A program made the position numbers and the translations under genes. From positions 248,001 to 312,000 of the forward strand of contig CAMPHF010000002.1 in assembly GCA_946885915.1 (NCBI GenBank): 64,000 nucleotides of DNA, in the 5' to 3' direction. The notes under the pieces were generated by a model. That model worked only from the letters and a program-made list of their open reading frames with translations, was not told where the DNA came from and ran no database searches. This stretch comes from an uncultured Idiomarina sp. (GTDB lineage: Bacteria > Pseudomonadota > Gammaproteobacteria > Enterobacterales > Alteromonadaceae). This document shows positions 10,345 to 21,054 of this stretch, piece after piece (positions within the stretch are counted from its first letter, which is position 1; each line of letters begins with the position of its first letter).

Positions 10345-10508
10345 TCGGGGATACCTCAAATTGGGCCGTATCGCCATCCGACCCGAAGTCGAACACCATA
10401 CGCAAAAAAGTTAATGTTTAGGGGCGCGAATTCTACTGCTGCGGCGGTTAAAGATCAAGCACAGATTTGGACTTGCGTGGTGTGGCTGTGCGCCGCAGAA
10501 TAACAGCC

Positions 10509-12749
10509 ATGATAGACGATCCCAATACGACAGTAGAGGCAGCAGCTAAGCGCTTGATTCAAGTTGCTTTACCCTTGCCGCTGTATCCAAGTTTCGATTA
10601 TGAATTACCGCCAACGCTACCTGAACCCGAGGTGGGCGCACGGGTGCGTGTGCCCTTTGGCCAACGCCAATTAATCGGCATTTGTACCCGCGCCATGCAA
10701 CTGCAGCAAACCGCAACCGAGACTTTTGATTACAAGCCGGTACTGGAAGTGTTGGATACGCACAGCCTGTGGCAACCGAACTTGTGGAAATTAGTGCGCT
10801 GGGCCGCGCATTATTATCATCACCCGGCCGGGGATGCTTATGCGCATGCCTTACCGGTGCTGCTGCGCCACGGCGAAGCCCCTGATTATCAAACCACGCG
10901 GCAATATCTGTTAACCGCCGCAGGACAAGCCACTGCCTTAGCTGAATTAAAACGCGCCCCGCAGCAGCAACGGCTGCTAGCGGCACTACAACAGGCGCCG
11001 TTGCTTAGTCGTGATATTCGCCAACAAGAATTTGCCCAAAGTGCGCTGCAAGCGCTGCAGCAAAAAGGCTTAGTCGAACAGCAACAGGTGAGTGCGAAAC
11101 CAAGCCTAGATTGGCAATTAGATTGGGGTGAACAGCCATTACAGCTGAATCCGGAGCAGGCGATTGCGGTAGCGACCATTGCCGGTGCACCGCAACCACA
11201 AACCTACCTGCTGCAAGGGGTAACCGGTAGTGGTAAAACCGAAGTCTACTTGCAATGCATTGCTGAAGTGTTGCGCAAGCAGCAGCAAGCTCTGGTGTTG
11301 GTGCCGGAAATTGGTCTCACTCCGCAAACCTTGCAGCGCTTTCAACAACGCTTTCAGGTGCCGATTGTGATGCTGCATTCAGGCTTAACCGATCGCGAGC
11401 GCCTCGATGCGTGGTTAGATGCCAAACAAGGCGCAGCGGCCATAGTGATTGGCACCCGCTCTGCCATTTTCACTCCCTTTGCCCGGCTCGGTTTGATTAT
11501 TTTAGACGAAGAGCACGATGCCTCGTATAAACAACAAGAAGGCTTTCGCTACCACGCCCGCGACCTTGCGGTCATGCGCGGCCAATTGGAGCAAGTGCCG
11601 GTTATTTTGGGCAGTGCCACGCCATCGTTAGAATCATTGCACAACGCCCAGCAGCAAAAATATGTGCTGCTTGAGATTGCTCATCGCGCTGGTGGCGCCA
11701 AAGCGGTTCGGCACCAACTTCTGGATATTAAGAATACGGCGCTAGAGGCCGGTATTTCTGCGCCTTTGTTTAAATTGATGGAAACCGAGTTGAACGCCGG
11801 CAACCAAGTACTGCTGTTTTTAAATCGGCGTGGCTTTGCGGCCGCGTTGCTATGCCATGAGTGTGGCTGGTTAGCCCAGTGCCATCGCTGCGATGCCTAT
11901 TTCACAGTGCATCAGCAACAGGGCTTATTGCAATGTCATCACTGTGGCGCGCAACAACGCATTATTCGTCAGTGCCATGCTTGTGGTTCCACTCAGTTAA
12001 TGGGCCGCGGAGTAGGTACTGAGCAGCTTGAGCAAGTGCTGCAAGCACGCTTTCCCGACCATGGGGTATTGCGGATTGACCGCGATAGCACGAGCCGCAA
12101 AGGTGAACTGGCCAAGCATTTAACGGCTGCCACAGAGCAGCAATACAATATTTTAGTGGGTACGCAGATGCTGGCTAAAGGCCACCATTTCCCCAATGTT
12201 ACCTTGGTGGCGCTACTTGATGTTGATGGCGCGCTTTACAGCAGTGATTTTCGCGCAGCGGAACGACTCGGCCAGCTTTACACCCAAGTTGCCGGACGAG
12301 CTGGACGCGCCAGTAAACCGGGTACGGTGGTGCTGCAAACCCATCACCCTGAACATGAATTGATTCAGGATTTAATTCACAACGGCTACGGCCATTTTGC
12401 CCGTACGACCTTGCAAGAACGGCGTCTCACACAGCTGCCGCCTTATAGTTTTATGGCATTATTTCGCGCTGAGGCGCATCAGCGCGAAGACGCCGAAGGG
12501 CTACTTCAGCAAATTGCCGATTGGTTACGCCAGCAGTTGCGCGAGCACACTCAAGTTCAGATCATCGGCCCCATGCCCGCGGTGTTAGAGCGCAAAGCGG
12601 GTAAATTTCGACTGCAACTGATTGTGCAGACGGAGCAGCGCGGATTACGCCAACAAGTTCTGCAATATTTGTTGCCACAGCTGACTCAGTTTAAGCTCAG
12701 CCGTAAAGTCCGCTGGTCGATTGATGTCGATCCGCAAGACTTCACCTAG
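10509..12749 (+). CDS. priA: primosomal replication-restart helicase PriA
   Basis: 3'-5' superfamily 2 DNA helicase that recognises stalled forks and loads the primosome. 746 residues (E. coli 732). Seen: N-terminal DNA-binding segment ([16 protein letters not shown]), Walker A GVTGSGKT at 237-244, DEEH box at 333-336, a zinc module with paired cysteines (CHECG, CHRCD, CHHCG, CHACG at about 450-495), and motif [15 protein letters not shown] and [10 protein letters not shown] 10509 is used; the frame is open upstream to 10467 but without a family-like extension. Its ribosome-binding site is weak. Confidence 0.96.
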   Translation: MIDDPNTTVEAAAKRLIQVALPLPLYPSFDYELPPTLPEPEVGARVRVPFGQRQLIGICTRAMQLQQTATETFDYKPVLEVLDTHSLWQPNLWKLVRWAAHYYHHPAGDAYAHALPVLLRHGEAPDYQTTRQYLLTAAGQATALAELKRAPQQQRLLAALQQAPLLSRDIRQQEFAQSALQALQQKGLVEQQQVSAKPSLDWQLDWGEQPLQLNPEQAIAVATIAGAPQPQTYLLQGVTGSGKTEVYLQCIAEVLRKQQQALVLVPEIGLTPQTLQRFQQRFQVPIVMLHSGLTDRERLDAWLDAKQGAAAIVIGTRSAIFTPFARLGLIILDEEHDASYKQQEGFRYHARDLAVMRGQLEQVPVILGSATPSLESLHNAQQQKYVLLEIAHRAGGAKAVRHQLLDIKNTALEAGISAPLFKLMETELNAGNQVLLFLNRRGFAAALLCHECGWLAQCHRCDAYFTVHQQQGLLQCHHCGAQQRIIRQCHACGSTQLMGRGVGTEQLEQVLQARFPDHGVLRIDRDSTSRKGELAKHLTAATEQQYNILVGTQMLAKGHHFPNVTLVALLDVDGALYSSDFRAAERLGQLYTQVAGRAGRASKPGTVVLQTHHPEHELIQDLIHNGYGHFARTTLQERRLTQLPPYSFMALFRAEAHQREDAEGLLQQIADWLRQQLREHTQVQIIGPMPAVLERKAGKFRLQLIVQTEQRGLRQQVLQYLLPQLTQFKLSRKVRWSIDVDPQDFT

Positions 12750-12831
12750 CGCCCACAAATCAAGTACAATTAGCCCCATAATTACTATCGAATTACCCAA
12801 GTCACTCAGTACCCGCACAGGAAATCATGCA

Positions 12832-14574
12832 ATGAAAGAGCAGTTGGAAGCCCTGTTAGCCGATGCGCTAACGGCATTAAAGCAAGCTGGCACCATTCCG
12901 GCCGATGTCACACCACGGATCCAGCTTGACCGACCGCGCGACAAAACCCATGGTGACTTTGCCTCTAACTTGGCGATGATGCTGGCCAAACCGGCACAAA
13001 AAAATCCGCGCGAGCTGGCAACTGCCATTATTGCCGCCATCCCCAGCAACGATCTCATTGCCAAAGCTGACATTGCCGGCCCTGGTTTTATTAACTTCAG
13101 CATTAGCCAGCAGCAATTGCTCGATCAACTGCAAGCCGCCTACAGCGACGCAAAATTGAATGTGCAAGTGGCGGAGCCGGGTAAGCGTATCGTCATTGAT
13201 TATTCCTCGCCGAACCTTGCCAAAGAAATGCACGTTGGCCATTTACGCTCAGCGATTATTGGCGATGCGGTATCTCGGGTAGCAGAATTCTTAGGCCATA
13301 CCGTGGTGCGCCAGAACCATGTGGGTGACTGGGGTACTCAATTCGGCATGTTGTTAGCACACATGGAAAGCTTAGCGGAAGCGAACGCCGAACTGGAACT
13401 GAGCAACCTCGAGAACTTTTATAAGGCCGCCAAAAAGCGCTTTGACGACAGCCCCGAATTTGCCCAGCGAGCACGCGAGCTAGTGGTGAAGTTGCAATCA
13501 GGCGATGCGTACTGCAAAGCGCTATGGCAGCAATTTATTGACGTATCCCTAACTCATTGTCAGGAAGTGTATGACCGCTTAGGGGTGAAACTAACTCGCG
13601 CCGACGTGATGGCCGAAAGTGCCTACAATAATGACTTGGCACAAGTGGTGAAGGATTTAGATGCGCAAGGCCTGTTAGTGGAAGACCAAGGCGCACAATG
13701 TGTGTTTTTGGAAGAGTTTGCGAACAAAGATGGCGAACCTTTACCTGTGATTGTTCAGAAAACCGGCGGTGGCTTTTTATACGCAACCACCGACTTAGCC
13801 GCCATTCGCTATCGCCAAAATCAGTTGCATGCCGACCATGTGATGTACTTTGTTGATCAGCGCCAAGGCTTGCACTTCCAGCAAATTTTTACCCTCGCGC
13901 GCAAGGCCGGCTTTGCCAAACCCGAGCTAGGGCTTGACCACTTTGGCTTTGGTACCGTTATGGGCAAGGATGGCAAACCCTTCAAAAGCCGCGACGGTGG
14001 CGTGACTAAGCTTGCTGATTTACTTGATGAAGCAGAACGTCGCGCGTTAACTATGGTGCAGCAAAAGAGCACCGACTTGAGTGCTGCCGAACAAGCACAC
14101 ATCGCCCGCGTGGTTGGCATTAGCTCGGTAAAATATGCCGACTTATCGAAAAACCGCATGAGCGATTACATTTTCGACTGGGACACCATGCTCAGTTTTG
14201 AAGGTAACACTGCGCCGTATTTGTTGTATGCCTATACTCGGGTCAACAGCCTTTTTGCTAAAGCGGGCGTAGCGCCCATGGCGTTAGCCGCTGACTTCCA
14301 GTTACAGGAAGAGCGTGAAGTGGCATTGGCGAACCATTTAGTGCGCTTTAATGAAGTGCTACACTCGGTGCTCGACAAAGCCATGCCGCACTATTTATGT
14401 GGCTACTTGTATGAACTCGCAGGGCTGTTTTCGAGTTTCTACGAAGCTTGTCCTATTTTATCCGCAGAGGCTGAAGCCGTGCGTGACAGCCGGCTGAAAT
14501 TGGCGGCGTTAACCGCCCAAACTCTGCAACAAGGCCTGCAATTGTTGGGTATTGAAACGCTAGAGAAGATGTAA
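12832..14574 (+). CDS. argS: arginyl-tRNA synthetase
   Basis: Class I synthetase charging tRNA-Arg. 580 residues versus 577 in E. coli. The HIGH motif appears as HVGH (134-137) in [16 protein letters not shown], and, as is normal for ArgRS, there is no canonical KMSKS; the DALR anticodon-binding tail is at the C-terminus. ATG 12832 has AGGA 9 nt upstream; the frame extends back into priA but homology begins at MKEQLEALL. 82 bp downstream of priA. Confidence 0.97.
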   Translation: MKEQLEALLADALTALKQAGTIPADVTPRIQLDRPRDKTHGDFASNLAMMLAKPAQKNPRELATAIIAAIPSNDLIAKADIAGPGFINFSISQQQLLDQLQAAYSDAKLNVQVAEPGKRIVIDYSSPNLAKEMHVGHLRSAIIGDAVSRVAEFLGHTVVRQNHVGDWGTQFGMLLAHMESLAEANAELELSNLENFYKAAKKRFDDSPEFAQRARELVVKLQSGDAYCKALWQQFIDVSLTHCQEVYDRLGVKLTRADVMAESAYNNDLAQVVKDLDAQGLLVEDQGAQCVFLEEFANKDGEPLPVIVQKTGGGFLYATTDLAAIRYRQNQLHADHVMYFVDQRQGLHFQQIFTLARKAGFAKPELGLDHFGFGTVMGKDGKPFKSRDGGVTKLADLLDEAERRALTMVQQKSTDLSAAEQAHIARVVGISSVKYADLSKNRMSDYIFDWDTMLSFEGNTAPYLLYAYTRVNSLFAKAGVAPMALAADFQLQEEREVALANHLVRFNEVLHSVLDKAMPHYLCGYLYELAGLFSSFYEACPILSAEAEAVRDSRLKLAALTAQTLQQGLQLLGIETLEKM

Positions 14575-14579
14575 GCGCG

Positions 14580-15167
14580 ATGGATTATGCCAATCGTAGT
14601 CGGCCGCCGAAGAAGAAGCCGACTGCTCAGAAAAAAACCACCAAGCAAACCAAGCGTGGCGCCTCGCGTCAGCGTAACCAGAAGCCTGTGCCATGGCTAG
14701 TGGTTGCGGTGGCCGTAGCGCTAGTGGCTGGATTGGGCTGGTTTTTAACCAGCATTAATGGTGCCAGCGAACAAGGGTCGACGACACCGCCTCCGGCAGC
14801 GGTCATAGCGCCTACTGACAACGTTAATGGCTTGCCAGAAAAACCTGAAGAGCGTTGGCAGTACATTGAAGAACTCGAAAACAAAGAAGTAGAAGTTGAT
14901 GTGCCCGAGCGTGAGTTAGGCCCACCCAAACTTATGCAGTGTGGTTCCTTTCGCAGTAGCGAGGATGCCCAAGCCATGCGCGCCAATATTGCCATGGTGG
15001 GGTTAGAATCCCAAGTGCGCGAATCAAATGGCAATAACGGCCGCTGGTTCCGCGTGATCTTGGGTCCTTATGAATCCAAGCGGGATGCCGAACGAGATCG
15101 CCATAAACTGCAACGCGCGCAAATTTTTGGTTGCCAAATCTGGAACTGGAACCTCGATCAATTGTAA
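14580..15167 (+). CDS. ftsN: cell-division protein FtsN, SPOR domain
   Basis: Bitopic inner-membrane protein that triggers septal peptidoglycan synthesis via FtsA and FtsQLB/FtsWI. 195 residues, shorter than E. coli FtsN (319). A basic cytoplasmic tail with an FtsA-interaction-like DYANRS start, a membrane segment at about 39-57, then GLPEKPEERWQYIEELE (84-100), which closely resembles the essential periplasmic segment of E. coli FtsN, and a SPOR domain at about 117-195 binding denuded glycans. The long linker of E. coli FtsN is largely missing. Five bases after the argS stop, so co-transcribed; hslVU follows as in E. coli. Confidence 0.92.
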   Translation: MDYANRSRPPKKKPTAQKKTTKQTKRGASRQRNQKPVPWLVVAVAVALVAGLGWFLTSINGASEQGSTTPPPAAVIAPTDNVNGLPEKPEERWQYIEELENKEVEVDVPERELGPPKLMQCGSFRSSEDAQAMRANIAMVGLESQVRESNGNNGRWFRVILGPYESKRDAERDRHKLQRAQIFGCQIWNWNLDQL

Positions 15168-15194
15168 AAGCGGTGCAAGCGCACCGCTGCCCCA

Positions 15195-15220
15195 TTGAAA
15201 TTTCAAATCTTGCCCTCATT
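15195..15220 (+). promoter_or_regulatory. possible sigma-32 heat-shock promoter of hslVU
   Basis: TTGAAA (15195-15200) followed after 12 bp by CCCTCATT (15213-15220) resembles the RpoH consensus (CTTGAAA / CCCCATNT). It lies about 65 bp before hslV, which is heat-inducible in E. coli. The -10 match is imperfect. Confidence 0.35.
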
Positions 15221-15286
15221 AATCTTGTCATGGTCATTCAAGCGCGGCAGCCATTGCTTGCCAGCGCCTTCAATTGAGGAATACAC

Positions 15287-15826
15287 ATGACAACGATCGT
15301 ATCTGTACGCCGTGGTGACAAAGTCGTCATCGGTGGCGATGGCCAGGTATCGCTTGGCAACACCGTAATGAAAGGTAATGCCAAAAAAGTACGGCGGCTA
15401 TACCACGGCCAAGTACTCGCTGGCTTTGCTGGCGGTACCGCCGATGCCTTTACCTTGTTCGAGCGCTTCGAGAGCAAGCTCGAGCAGTATCAAGGTAACC
15501 TAATGCGGGCAGCGGTTGAGCTTGCGAAAGATTGGCGCACCGACCGCGCGTTACGCCGGCTCGAAGCACTGTTGGCGGTAGCCGACAAAGACACCTCACT
15601 CATTATCACTGGTAATGGCGATGTGGTGCAGCCGGAGCACGATTTAATTGCGATTGGCTCTGGCGGGCCGTTTGCCCAAGCAGCAGCCACCGCGCTACTG
15701 CAGAATACCGAGCTGGGTGCGCGCGATATTGTCGAGAAGGCACTGCACATTGCGGGGGATATTTGCGTATTCACCAACAGTCAGCTCACTATTGAAGAAC
15801 AGCAGTCGGAGTCGAAACATGTCTAA
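15287..15826 (+). CDS. hslV: HslV (ClpQ) protease subunit
   Basis: Proteasome-like peptidase of the two-ring HslVU protease. 179 residues; removal of Met1 exposes the catalytic Thr of [26 protein letters not shown] and [14 protein letters not shown] are almost identical to E. coli. GAGGAA precedes the ATG. It overlaps hslU by 8 bp, so the two subunits are translationally coupled. Confidence 0.98.
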   Translation: MTTIVSVRRGDKVVIGGDGQVSLGNTVMKGNAKKVRRLYHGQVLAGFAGGTADAFTLFERFESKLEQYQGNLMRAAVELAKDWRTDRALRRLEALLAVADKDTSLIITGNGDVVQPEHDLIAIGSGGPFAQAAATALLQNTELGARDIVEKALHIAGDICVFTNSQLTIEEQQSESKHV

Positions 15827-17153
15827 TATGACCCCCCGTGAAATTGTTGATGAATTAAATCGCCACATTATTGGCCAAGATCGCGCGAAGCGAGCGGTGG
15901 CGGTAGCCTTGCGGAATCGCTGGCGCCGTATGCAGTTAAACGAAGAGCTGCGCCATGAAGTTACCCCAAAAAATATACTAATGATTGGCCCGACCGGGGT
16001 GGGTAAAACTGAAATTGCCCGCCGGCTGGCCAAATTAGCTCGCGCGCCCTTTATAAAAGTAGAGGCCACCAAGTTCACCGAGGTGGGCTATGTGGGTAAA
16101 GAAGTCGAGTCGATTATTCGTGACTTAACCGATGCCGCCATGAAGCAAACCCGCGAAGAGATGATGCAAAAGGTTCGTCATCGGGCCGAAGATGCTGCCG
16201 AAGAACGGGTGTTAGATGCATTGTTACCACCAGCTAAAACCGGCTGGGGCAGCGAGGAAGGCGAACGTGCGCCGGAGAGCAATAGTCGCCAAACTTTCCG
16301 CAAGAAGTTGCGCGAAGGCCAGCTTGACGACAAAGAAATTGAGATTGAAATTTCGATGCCGCAAATGGGCGTAGAAATTATGGCTCCACCGGGCATGGAA
16401 GAGATGACCTCGCAATTGCAGTCGATGTTCCAGAACATGGGCAGCGGCAAGAGCAAGCGCCGCAAATTAAAAATTAAAGATGCCCTGAAGCAATTAGTGG
16501 AAGAAGAAGCCGCTAAAATGCTCAATCCCGACGAAGTGAAAGAAGCCGCACTACAAGCTGTTGAACAGCACGGTATTGTGTTTCTAGATGAGGTCGACAA
16601 AATCTGTAAGCGCGGAGACGTAAGCGGCCCAGATGTATCACGCGAGGGCGTACAACGTGACTTGCTGCCGCTGGTTGAGGGCACCACAGTATCGACCAAG
16701 CATGGCATGGTGAAAACTGATCACATTTTATTTATTGCCTCAGGCGCGTTCCAAATGGCGAAGCCGTCAGACTTAATCCCTGAGTTACAAGGCCGTTTAC
16801 CCATTCGGGTAGAGCTTGATGCGCTCACCAGTGAGGATTTTGTCCGCATTCTGACCGAACCTAATGCCTCATTGACCACTCAATACAAAGCATTGCTTGG
16901 CACTGAAGGCGTACAAGTTGAGTTCACTGCTGATGGTATTCGGCGGATTGCGGAAACCGCCTTTCATGTGAACGAAACCACCGAAAACATTGGAGCGCGG
17001 CGCTTGCATACAGTGCTTGAGCGGTTAATGGATGAAGTGAGTTTTCAAGCCAGCGATCTTGATGGCGAGCGCCTCACCGTAGACGCCGCCTATGTTGATA
17101 AGTACTTGGGCGAATTGGCGCAAGACGAAGATCTGAGCCGTTTCATTCTGTAA
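15819..17153 (+). CDS. hslU: HslU (ClpY) ATPase subunit
   Basis: AAA+ unfoldase that feeds HslV. 444 residues (E. coli 443). Walker A GPTGVGKT at 57-64, Walker [10 protein letters not shown], then the I-domain insertion with an acidic/basic stretch, and the conserved C-terminal DLSRFIL that docks into HslV. The start ATG at 15819 ([13 protein letters not shown]) matches homologues; a second ATG three codons on is also possible. Converges on the EAL gene, 19 bp away. Confidence 0.98.
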   Translation: MSNMTPREIVDELNRHIIGQDRAKRAVAVALRNRWRRMQLNEELRHEVTPKNILMIGPTGVGKTEIARRLAKLARAPFIKVEATKFTEVGYVGKEVESIIRDLTDAAMKQTREEMMQKVRHRAEDAAEERVLDALLPPAKTGWGSEEGERAPESNSRQTFRKKLREGQLDDKEIEIEISMPQMGVEIMAPPGMEEMTSQLQSMFQNMGSGKSKRRKLKIKDALKQLVEEEAAKMLNPDEVKEAALQAVEQHGIVFLDEVDKICKRGDVSGPDVSREGVQRDLLPLVEGTTVSTKHGMVKTDHILFIASGAFQMAKPSDLIPELQGRLPIRVELDALTSEDFVRILTEPNASLTTQYKALLGTEGVQVEFTADGIRRIAETAFHVNETTENIGARRLHTVLERLMDEVSFQASDLDGERLTVDAAYVDKYLGELAQDEDLSRFIL

Positions 17154-17172
17154 CTGTTAGTGACGGCGACGG

Positions 17173-19227
17173 TTACGACTGTGGTTGCGGCTGCAGTCGA
17201 GCTTTAGTCAGGGGCTGCTGCTGAGGTTTCGGCAGCAGTTCCAGTGCTAATTGTTCAGTTAATGGGGGTGAATAGTAGTACCCCTGAATCACATCACAGC
17301 CCAACTCCACCAACAATTGATGCTGATAGGCACGCTCGACCCCCTCCGCCACCACTTGTTTGCCTAAACCATGGGCAAGATTAATCAGAGTTTTCACGAT
17401 AGTGGCGTCGGCGTCGGTGGCTTGTAATTCAGCAATAAAACTGCGGTCGATTTTAATGCTATCAATCGGTAAGCGGCGCAAATAGGATAATGACGAGTAG
17501 CCCGTACCGAAGTCATCAATTGCGATACTCAAGCCCATCGCCTGCAACTGGGTAATGACATTCATCCCCGTCTTGATGTCAGACATGGCCACGTTTTCGG
17601 TGATCTCGAGCGCTAACCAACGAGCATCTAAGCGGTGTTTGCTGAGCAACTGCTGCAATTTGTTCACCAGTTCCGGTTGCTGAAAATGCTTCGCCGATAA
17701 ATTCACCGAAATAGGGACTAAATGATGCCCGGCTTCGCGCCAGGCGACCAGCATTTTTGCGGTACGCTCTAACACCCATTCATCCAACTCGCTGGCCATT
17801 CCAAGCTGCTCGATGAAGGGTAAAAATTCACCCGGACCGATTAACCCGCGGGTAGGATGTTGCCACCGGATGAGTGCCTCAAAGCCACAGAGTTCTGCCC
17901 GCTGGGCATCCTCAAAAGGTTGCAAGTAGAGTAAAAACTCGTCGTCACGAAGCGCGCGGCGTAAGTCGGGCTCTAAATCCACCAATCGCGTGTAGGACTC
18001 ATCCATTCCGCGCTGATAAAATACCACTGAATCATTTTCAATGAGTTTGGCATTGGCTAAGGCAATCGTCGCTTTATTGATCAACAACTCGGCCCGTGAG
18101 CCATGCTGTGGATAACGGGCAATGCCAATGGCGCAATTCATACTAATTTCACGCCCGTCAATTTGCATTGGCCGCTGTACTCGGGCCAGTAATGATGCCG
18201 CCATGTCCAGCAGAAAACTGCGCCGCTTTAAATGGTCGAACACAATCGCAAACACGTCGCCGCTAATCCGGGCAACGGCCAACGGCTGTGGGGTAAAGGT
18301 TTCTAACCGCGAAGCAAGTTCGGTGAGCACCCGGTCGCCACCGCGAATACCCAGCATGTCGTTAATGGCTTTGAAGCGATTGATACCGACCAACAGCACG
18401 CTCAGATGACGCCCGTTACCACGGCAGTAATCAATAAATACCGGAATTTTATTCACCAGCTGTTCGCGATTCTCAACGCCGGTCAGGGCGTCATGGGTAT
18501 TCAGATATTCGGCGCGCTGCATGGCTAAAATAGTATTGCTGCGCTCAGATTCAAGCAGCCAAATAATAACACCAGCGGCGGCAATGGTGAGTAAGGTAAG
18601 GTTAGCAAGCCCTTTCAGCGCCAGCATCACATCGAGCGACGGCGTTGCAAAAGGCGCGATCACTAAATAGGCAAGCACGAGGTTTTTCACCCCAATGAGC
18701 GTAAAACTGAGGGCGATCATACGCGGCCCCAACGAACTTGGCGCCGCTTTAATGATAAGCCCACCCAGCCCCAACAACATGAGCCCGGTAACACTGAATT
18801 TAATCGATAGACCGAGACTGTTCATATTCGCAGCTAAGGCTGGCGAATAGATGAACGCGGTAACGGAAAATAAGCCGGTGAAGAATGCGCCAAAATAAAA
18901 TAAGCGGCGGGCGGCAACAAAGGGCACTTGGCCACGCGTAATATCTAACACCCCAACGGCAAGAAAGGTTAGCGCCAAATATTGCGTGCCCAGCGCCACC
19001 GCCGTCAGGCCTTGAATAAACCACAGTGGCAGTGCATCAGGGAATGCTAGCACCGCAAAACGCAGCACTTCGCTCGCCCCAAATACGCCACTAGCAAACG
19101 ACCAATAGCGGAGGTATTGGCGCTGGTAGGCAACAAAATAATGGCGCAGTAGTAAGGCAAAACATAGCAGCAACACCCCTTGTAAGAGGTGCGTAAAGCT
19201 CTCTATGGTGGTACTCACTAGTAACAT
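17173..19227 (-). CDS. membrane-bound EAL-type c-di-GMP phosphodiesterase with degenerate GGDEF domain
   Basis: 684 residues. Seven or eight hydrophobic segments fill residues 1 to about 225, a 7TM-like sensory region; then a GGDEF-fold domain (about 240-400) in which the active-site loop reads SGDVF (322-326) instead of GGDEF, so cyclase activity is unlikely; then an EAL domain (about 415-665) with E450-A-L, VNLSAKHF, LEITEN, IDDFGTGYSSL, KIDRSFI and VAEGVE all present. Predicted to hydrolyse c-di-GMP, with the GGDEF part perhaps a GTP or dimerisation module. The ligand is unknown. Gln/Pro-rich tail. Promoterless-looking ORF start; no strong ribosome-binding site. Confidence 0.9.
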   Translation of the reverse strand: MLLVSTTIESFTHLLQGVLLLCFALLLRHYFVAYQRQYLRYWSFASGVFGASEVLRFAVLAFPDALPLWFIQGLTAVALGTQYLALTFLAVGVLDITRGQVPFVAARRLFYFGAFFTGLFSVTAFIYSPALAANMNSLGLSIKFSVTGLMLLGLGGLIIKAAPSSLGPRMIALSFTLIGVKNLVLAYLVIAPFATPSLDVMLALKGLANLTLLTIAAAGVIIWLLESERSNTILAMQRAEYLNTHDALTGVENREQLVNKIPVFIDYCRGNGRHLSVLLVGINRFKAINDMLGIRGGDRVLTELASRLETFTPQPLAVARISGDVFAIVFDHLKRRSFLLDMAASLLARVQRPMQIDGREISMNCAIGIARYPQHGSRAELLINKATIALANAKLIENDSVVFYQRGMDESYTRLVDLEPDLRRALRDDEFLLYLQPFEDAQRAELCGFEALIRWQHPTRGLIGPGEFLPFIEQLGMASELDEWVLERTAKMLVAWREAGHHLVPISVNLSAKHFQQPELVNKLQQLLSKHRLDARWLALEITENVAMSDIKTGMNVITQLQAMGLSIAIDDFGTGYSSLSYLRRLPIDSIKIDRSFIAELQATDADATIVKTLINLAHGLGKQVVAEGVERAYQHQLLVELGCDVIQGYYYSPPLTEQLALELLPKPQQQPLTKARLQPQPQS

Positions 19228-19400
19228 GCTGGCAACGCTTTCTCGTTATTATTGTGGGTTGCTCGTTCAATGTGTTTTGCGTCCGTGACCTAACTCACTC
19301 ACTCGGATTGTCACAAAAGCTTCTTGATTAAACGTGTTTTTTTGCATGAGCGCAAGACCAAAGTCGCATCCTGATGCTGTCACAGCCGCGCAAAGCAGGC

Positions 19401-19406
19401 TATACT
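19401..19406 (+). promoter_or_regulatory. possible -10 element for rraA-hutG
   Basis: TATACT lies 95 bp before the rraA ATG in the otherwise featureless divergent gap 19228-19500. The -35 at 17-bp spacing (TGTCAC, 19378-19383) is poor, so this is tentative. Confidence 0.35.
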
Positions 19407-19500
19407 GCCAACATCAATCTGTAAGCAAATAAATGGCTGTTGGTGACGCTTGTTCCAAGCTCGCACTCTAGCCTTTATGGCAATCAAAAAAGGAACCACC

Positions 19501-19986
19501 ATGGAATACAACACTTCTGAGCTTTGCGATTTGTATCCTGACTTGGTCGATGTCGTCGAACCATTGTTTATACATTACGGTGGTCGAGAGTCGTTTGGTG
19601 GCCAGCTCGTGACCATAAAGTGTCATGAAGACAAAGGTTTAATTGAAGAAGCCGTACAGCAACCTGGGGCCGGCAAAGTGCTACTCATCGACGGTGGCGG
19701 CTCGGCACGACGCGCGCTCATCGATATCAATATTGCCGAAACTGCCCTTGAAAACGACTGGGAAGGTATTGTTTGCTTCGGTGCAGTACGTGATGTTGAA
19801 GCTCTTGATGAGTTAGATATTGGCATTTTAGGGGTGGCTTCAATTCCAGTGGGCGCTAGCAGCGAAGGCGTTGGTGAAGCCGATATCGCGGTGAATTTTG
19901 GCGGCGTGACCTTCTTGCCTGAAGATCACCTCTACGCCGACAGCACTGGCGTTATTATTGCGGCAGAACCTCTCGATATCGAATAG
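19501..19986 (+). CDS. rraA: ribonuclease E activity regulator RraA
   Basis: Trimeric protein that binds RNase E and dampens RNA decay; RraA-like folds can also have aldolase activity. 161 residues, exactly as in E. coli, with conserved [44 protein letters not shown] and [22 protein letters not shown] precedes ATG 19501; the frame is open to 19450 but homology starts here. hutG follows after 15 bp, an unusual pairing that may be a shared transcript. Confidence 0.96.
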   Translation: MEYNTSELCDLYPDLVDVVEPLFIHYGGRESFGGQLVTIKCHEDKGLIEEAVQQPGAGKVLLIDGGGSARRALIDINIAETALENDWEGIVCFGAVRDVEALDELDIGILGVASIPVGASSEGVGEADIAVNFGGVTFLPEDHLYADSTGVIIAAEPLDIE

Positions 19987-20001
19987 CACAGGCAGCTAGT
20001 G

Positions 20002-21054
20002 ATGTTACCGCTGCTTCCTCTCGATCCTGCTGCTTACGTGGTGGCCCGCGCCGATGAAATTCGACTCGGCCAGGCCATTCACTATTTAGCCGATACCGCC
20101 GCCGCTCATCCTGATAACTTCGCCGCGGCGCTACAGCAAGCATATAGCGCTGGCCAACGGGTCGCTATTGTTGGGGTGCCAGAAAGCATCGGTCCGCGTG
20201 CCAATTTAGGCCGCGGCGGTGCAGAAACGGCATGGCCGGCCTTTCTAAGCGCATTCCTAAACTTGCAAGACAACTGGCACATGCCGAGTCACGACATTCT
20301 AATGTTGGGGCAGATTGATTGCGCCGACCTGCAAGCTGAGGCTGACTCCCTTGATCCACAGCACCCCAGTGAGCTGGCCCAGTTACGCGCACTCTGTAGC
20401 AAGCTTGACCAACGGGTCGCGCAAATTCTTGGTCCGGTATTTAGCGCAGGATTTGAAGTTATTTTGGTCGGTGGCGGACACAATAATGCGTATCCATTAT
20501 TACGCAGCCTTGCCGATACGGCGGCACAGCCATGCGCTGCCGTAAATCTTGATCCCCATGCCGATTTTCGCCTGCGTGAAGGGCGTCACAGTGGTAATGG
20601 CTTTAGTTACGCCTATGTGGAAGGCGCTCTGGCCGATTATCATATTGTGGGCTTACACGAAGGTAAAAACACCGCCGCCAGTTTGAAGCAACTGGCCGAT
20701 GCTAACTTTCGTTATCACAGCACCTCGCATTTGCGCGATATGTATTTTACCGAAGCCATGCAGGACGTGGCCGCCCGCGCTGCAGCTTGGCAACGTCCGC
20801 TGGGCATTGAAGTAGATATCGATGCAATTCAAGGCGTTCCGGCAAGTGCCATTAACTATGCGGGATGCCAAGTCGTACAAGCCGACTATTACGTGCGCAC
20901 TTTGGCTGAATTGCCAACTACCCGCTATTTGCACTTAGCCGAAGCTGCACCAAGTTTGCACCCCAGCGGGGTAGCAGAGGGCAATCGGCAAGTCGGTCAA
21001 GTACTCACCGAACTGACTCTAGCCTACCTCACGGGTCGCACGCGTCGCCCTTAG
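20002..21054 (+). CDS. hutG: formimidoylglutamase (arginase/ureohydrolase family)
   Basis: Last step of histidine degradation: N-formimino-glutamate to glutamate plus formamide. About 350 residues. The three Mn-binding motifs of the ureohydrolase family are visible: GGGHNNAYP, NLDPHADFR and EVDIDAI. The family also includes arginase and agmatinase; the hut neighbours decide the call. ATG 20002 is preferred over the adjoining GTG 19999. Its 3' end overlaps the convergent hutI by 4 bp. Confidence 0.88.
   Translation: MLPLLPLDPAAYVVARADEIRLGQAIHYLADTAAAHPDNFAAALQQAYSAGQRVAIVGVPESIGPRANLGRGGAETAWPAFLSAFLNLQDNWHMPSHDILMLGQIDCADLQAEADSLDPQHPSELAQLRALCSKLDQRVAQILGPVFSAGFEVILVGGGHNNAYPLLRSLADTAAQPCAAVNLDPHADFRLREGRHSGNGFSYAYVEGALADYHIVGLHEGKNTAASLKQLADANFRYHSTSHLRDMYFTEAMQDVAARAAAWQRPLGIEVDIDAIQGVPASAINYAGCQVVQADYYVRTLAELPTTRYLHLAEAAPSLHPSGVAEGNRQVGQVLTELTLAYLTGRTRRP

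Noticed and set aside
10546..10986. 146-residue open frame opposite priA
   Set aside because: Antisense to the conserved N-terminal part of priA; no independent evidence.
15169..15188. Hairpin AGCGGTGC/GCACCGCT after ftsN as a terminator
   Set aside because: No T tract follows, so a true rho-independent terminator is not supported.
15190..15197. CCCCATTG as a sigma-32 -10 element
   Set aside because: No CTTGAAA-like -35 at 13-17 bp upstream; the later TTGAAA/CCCTCATT pair fits better.
16178..16708. 176-residue open frame opposite hslU
   Set aside because: Lies wholly within hslU on the other strand; composition is a shadow of the hslU codons.
17173..19227. Active diguanylate cyclase in the EAL protein
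   Set aside because: The active-site loop reads SGDVF, losing the catalytic Gly-Gly-Asp/Glu-Glu pattern.
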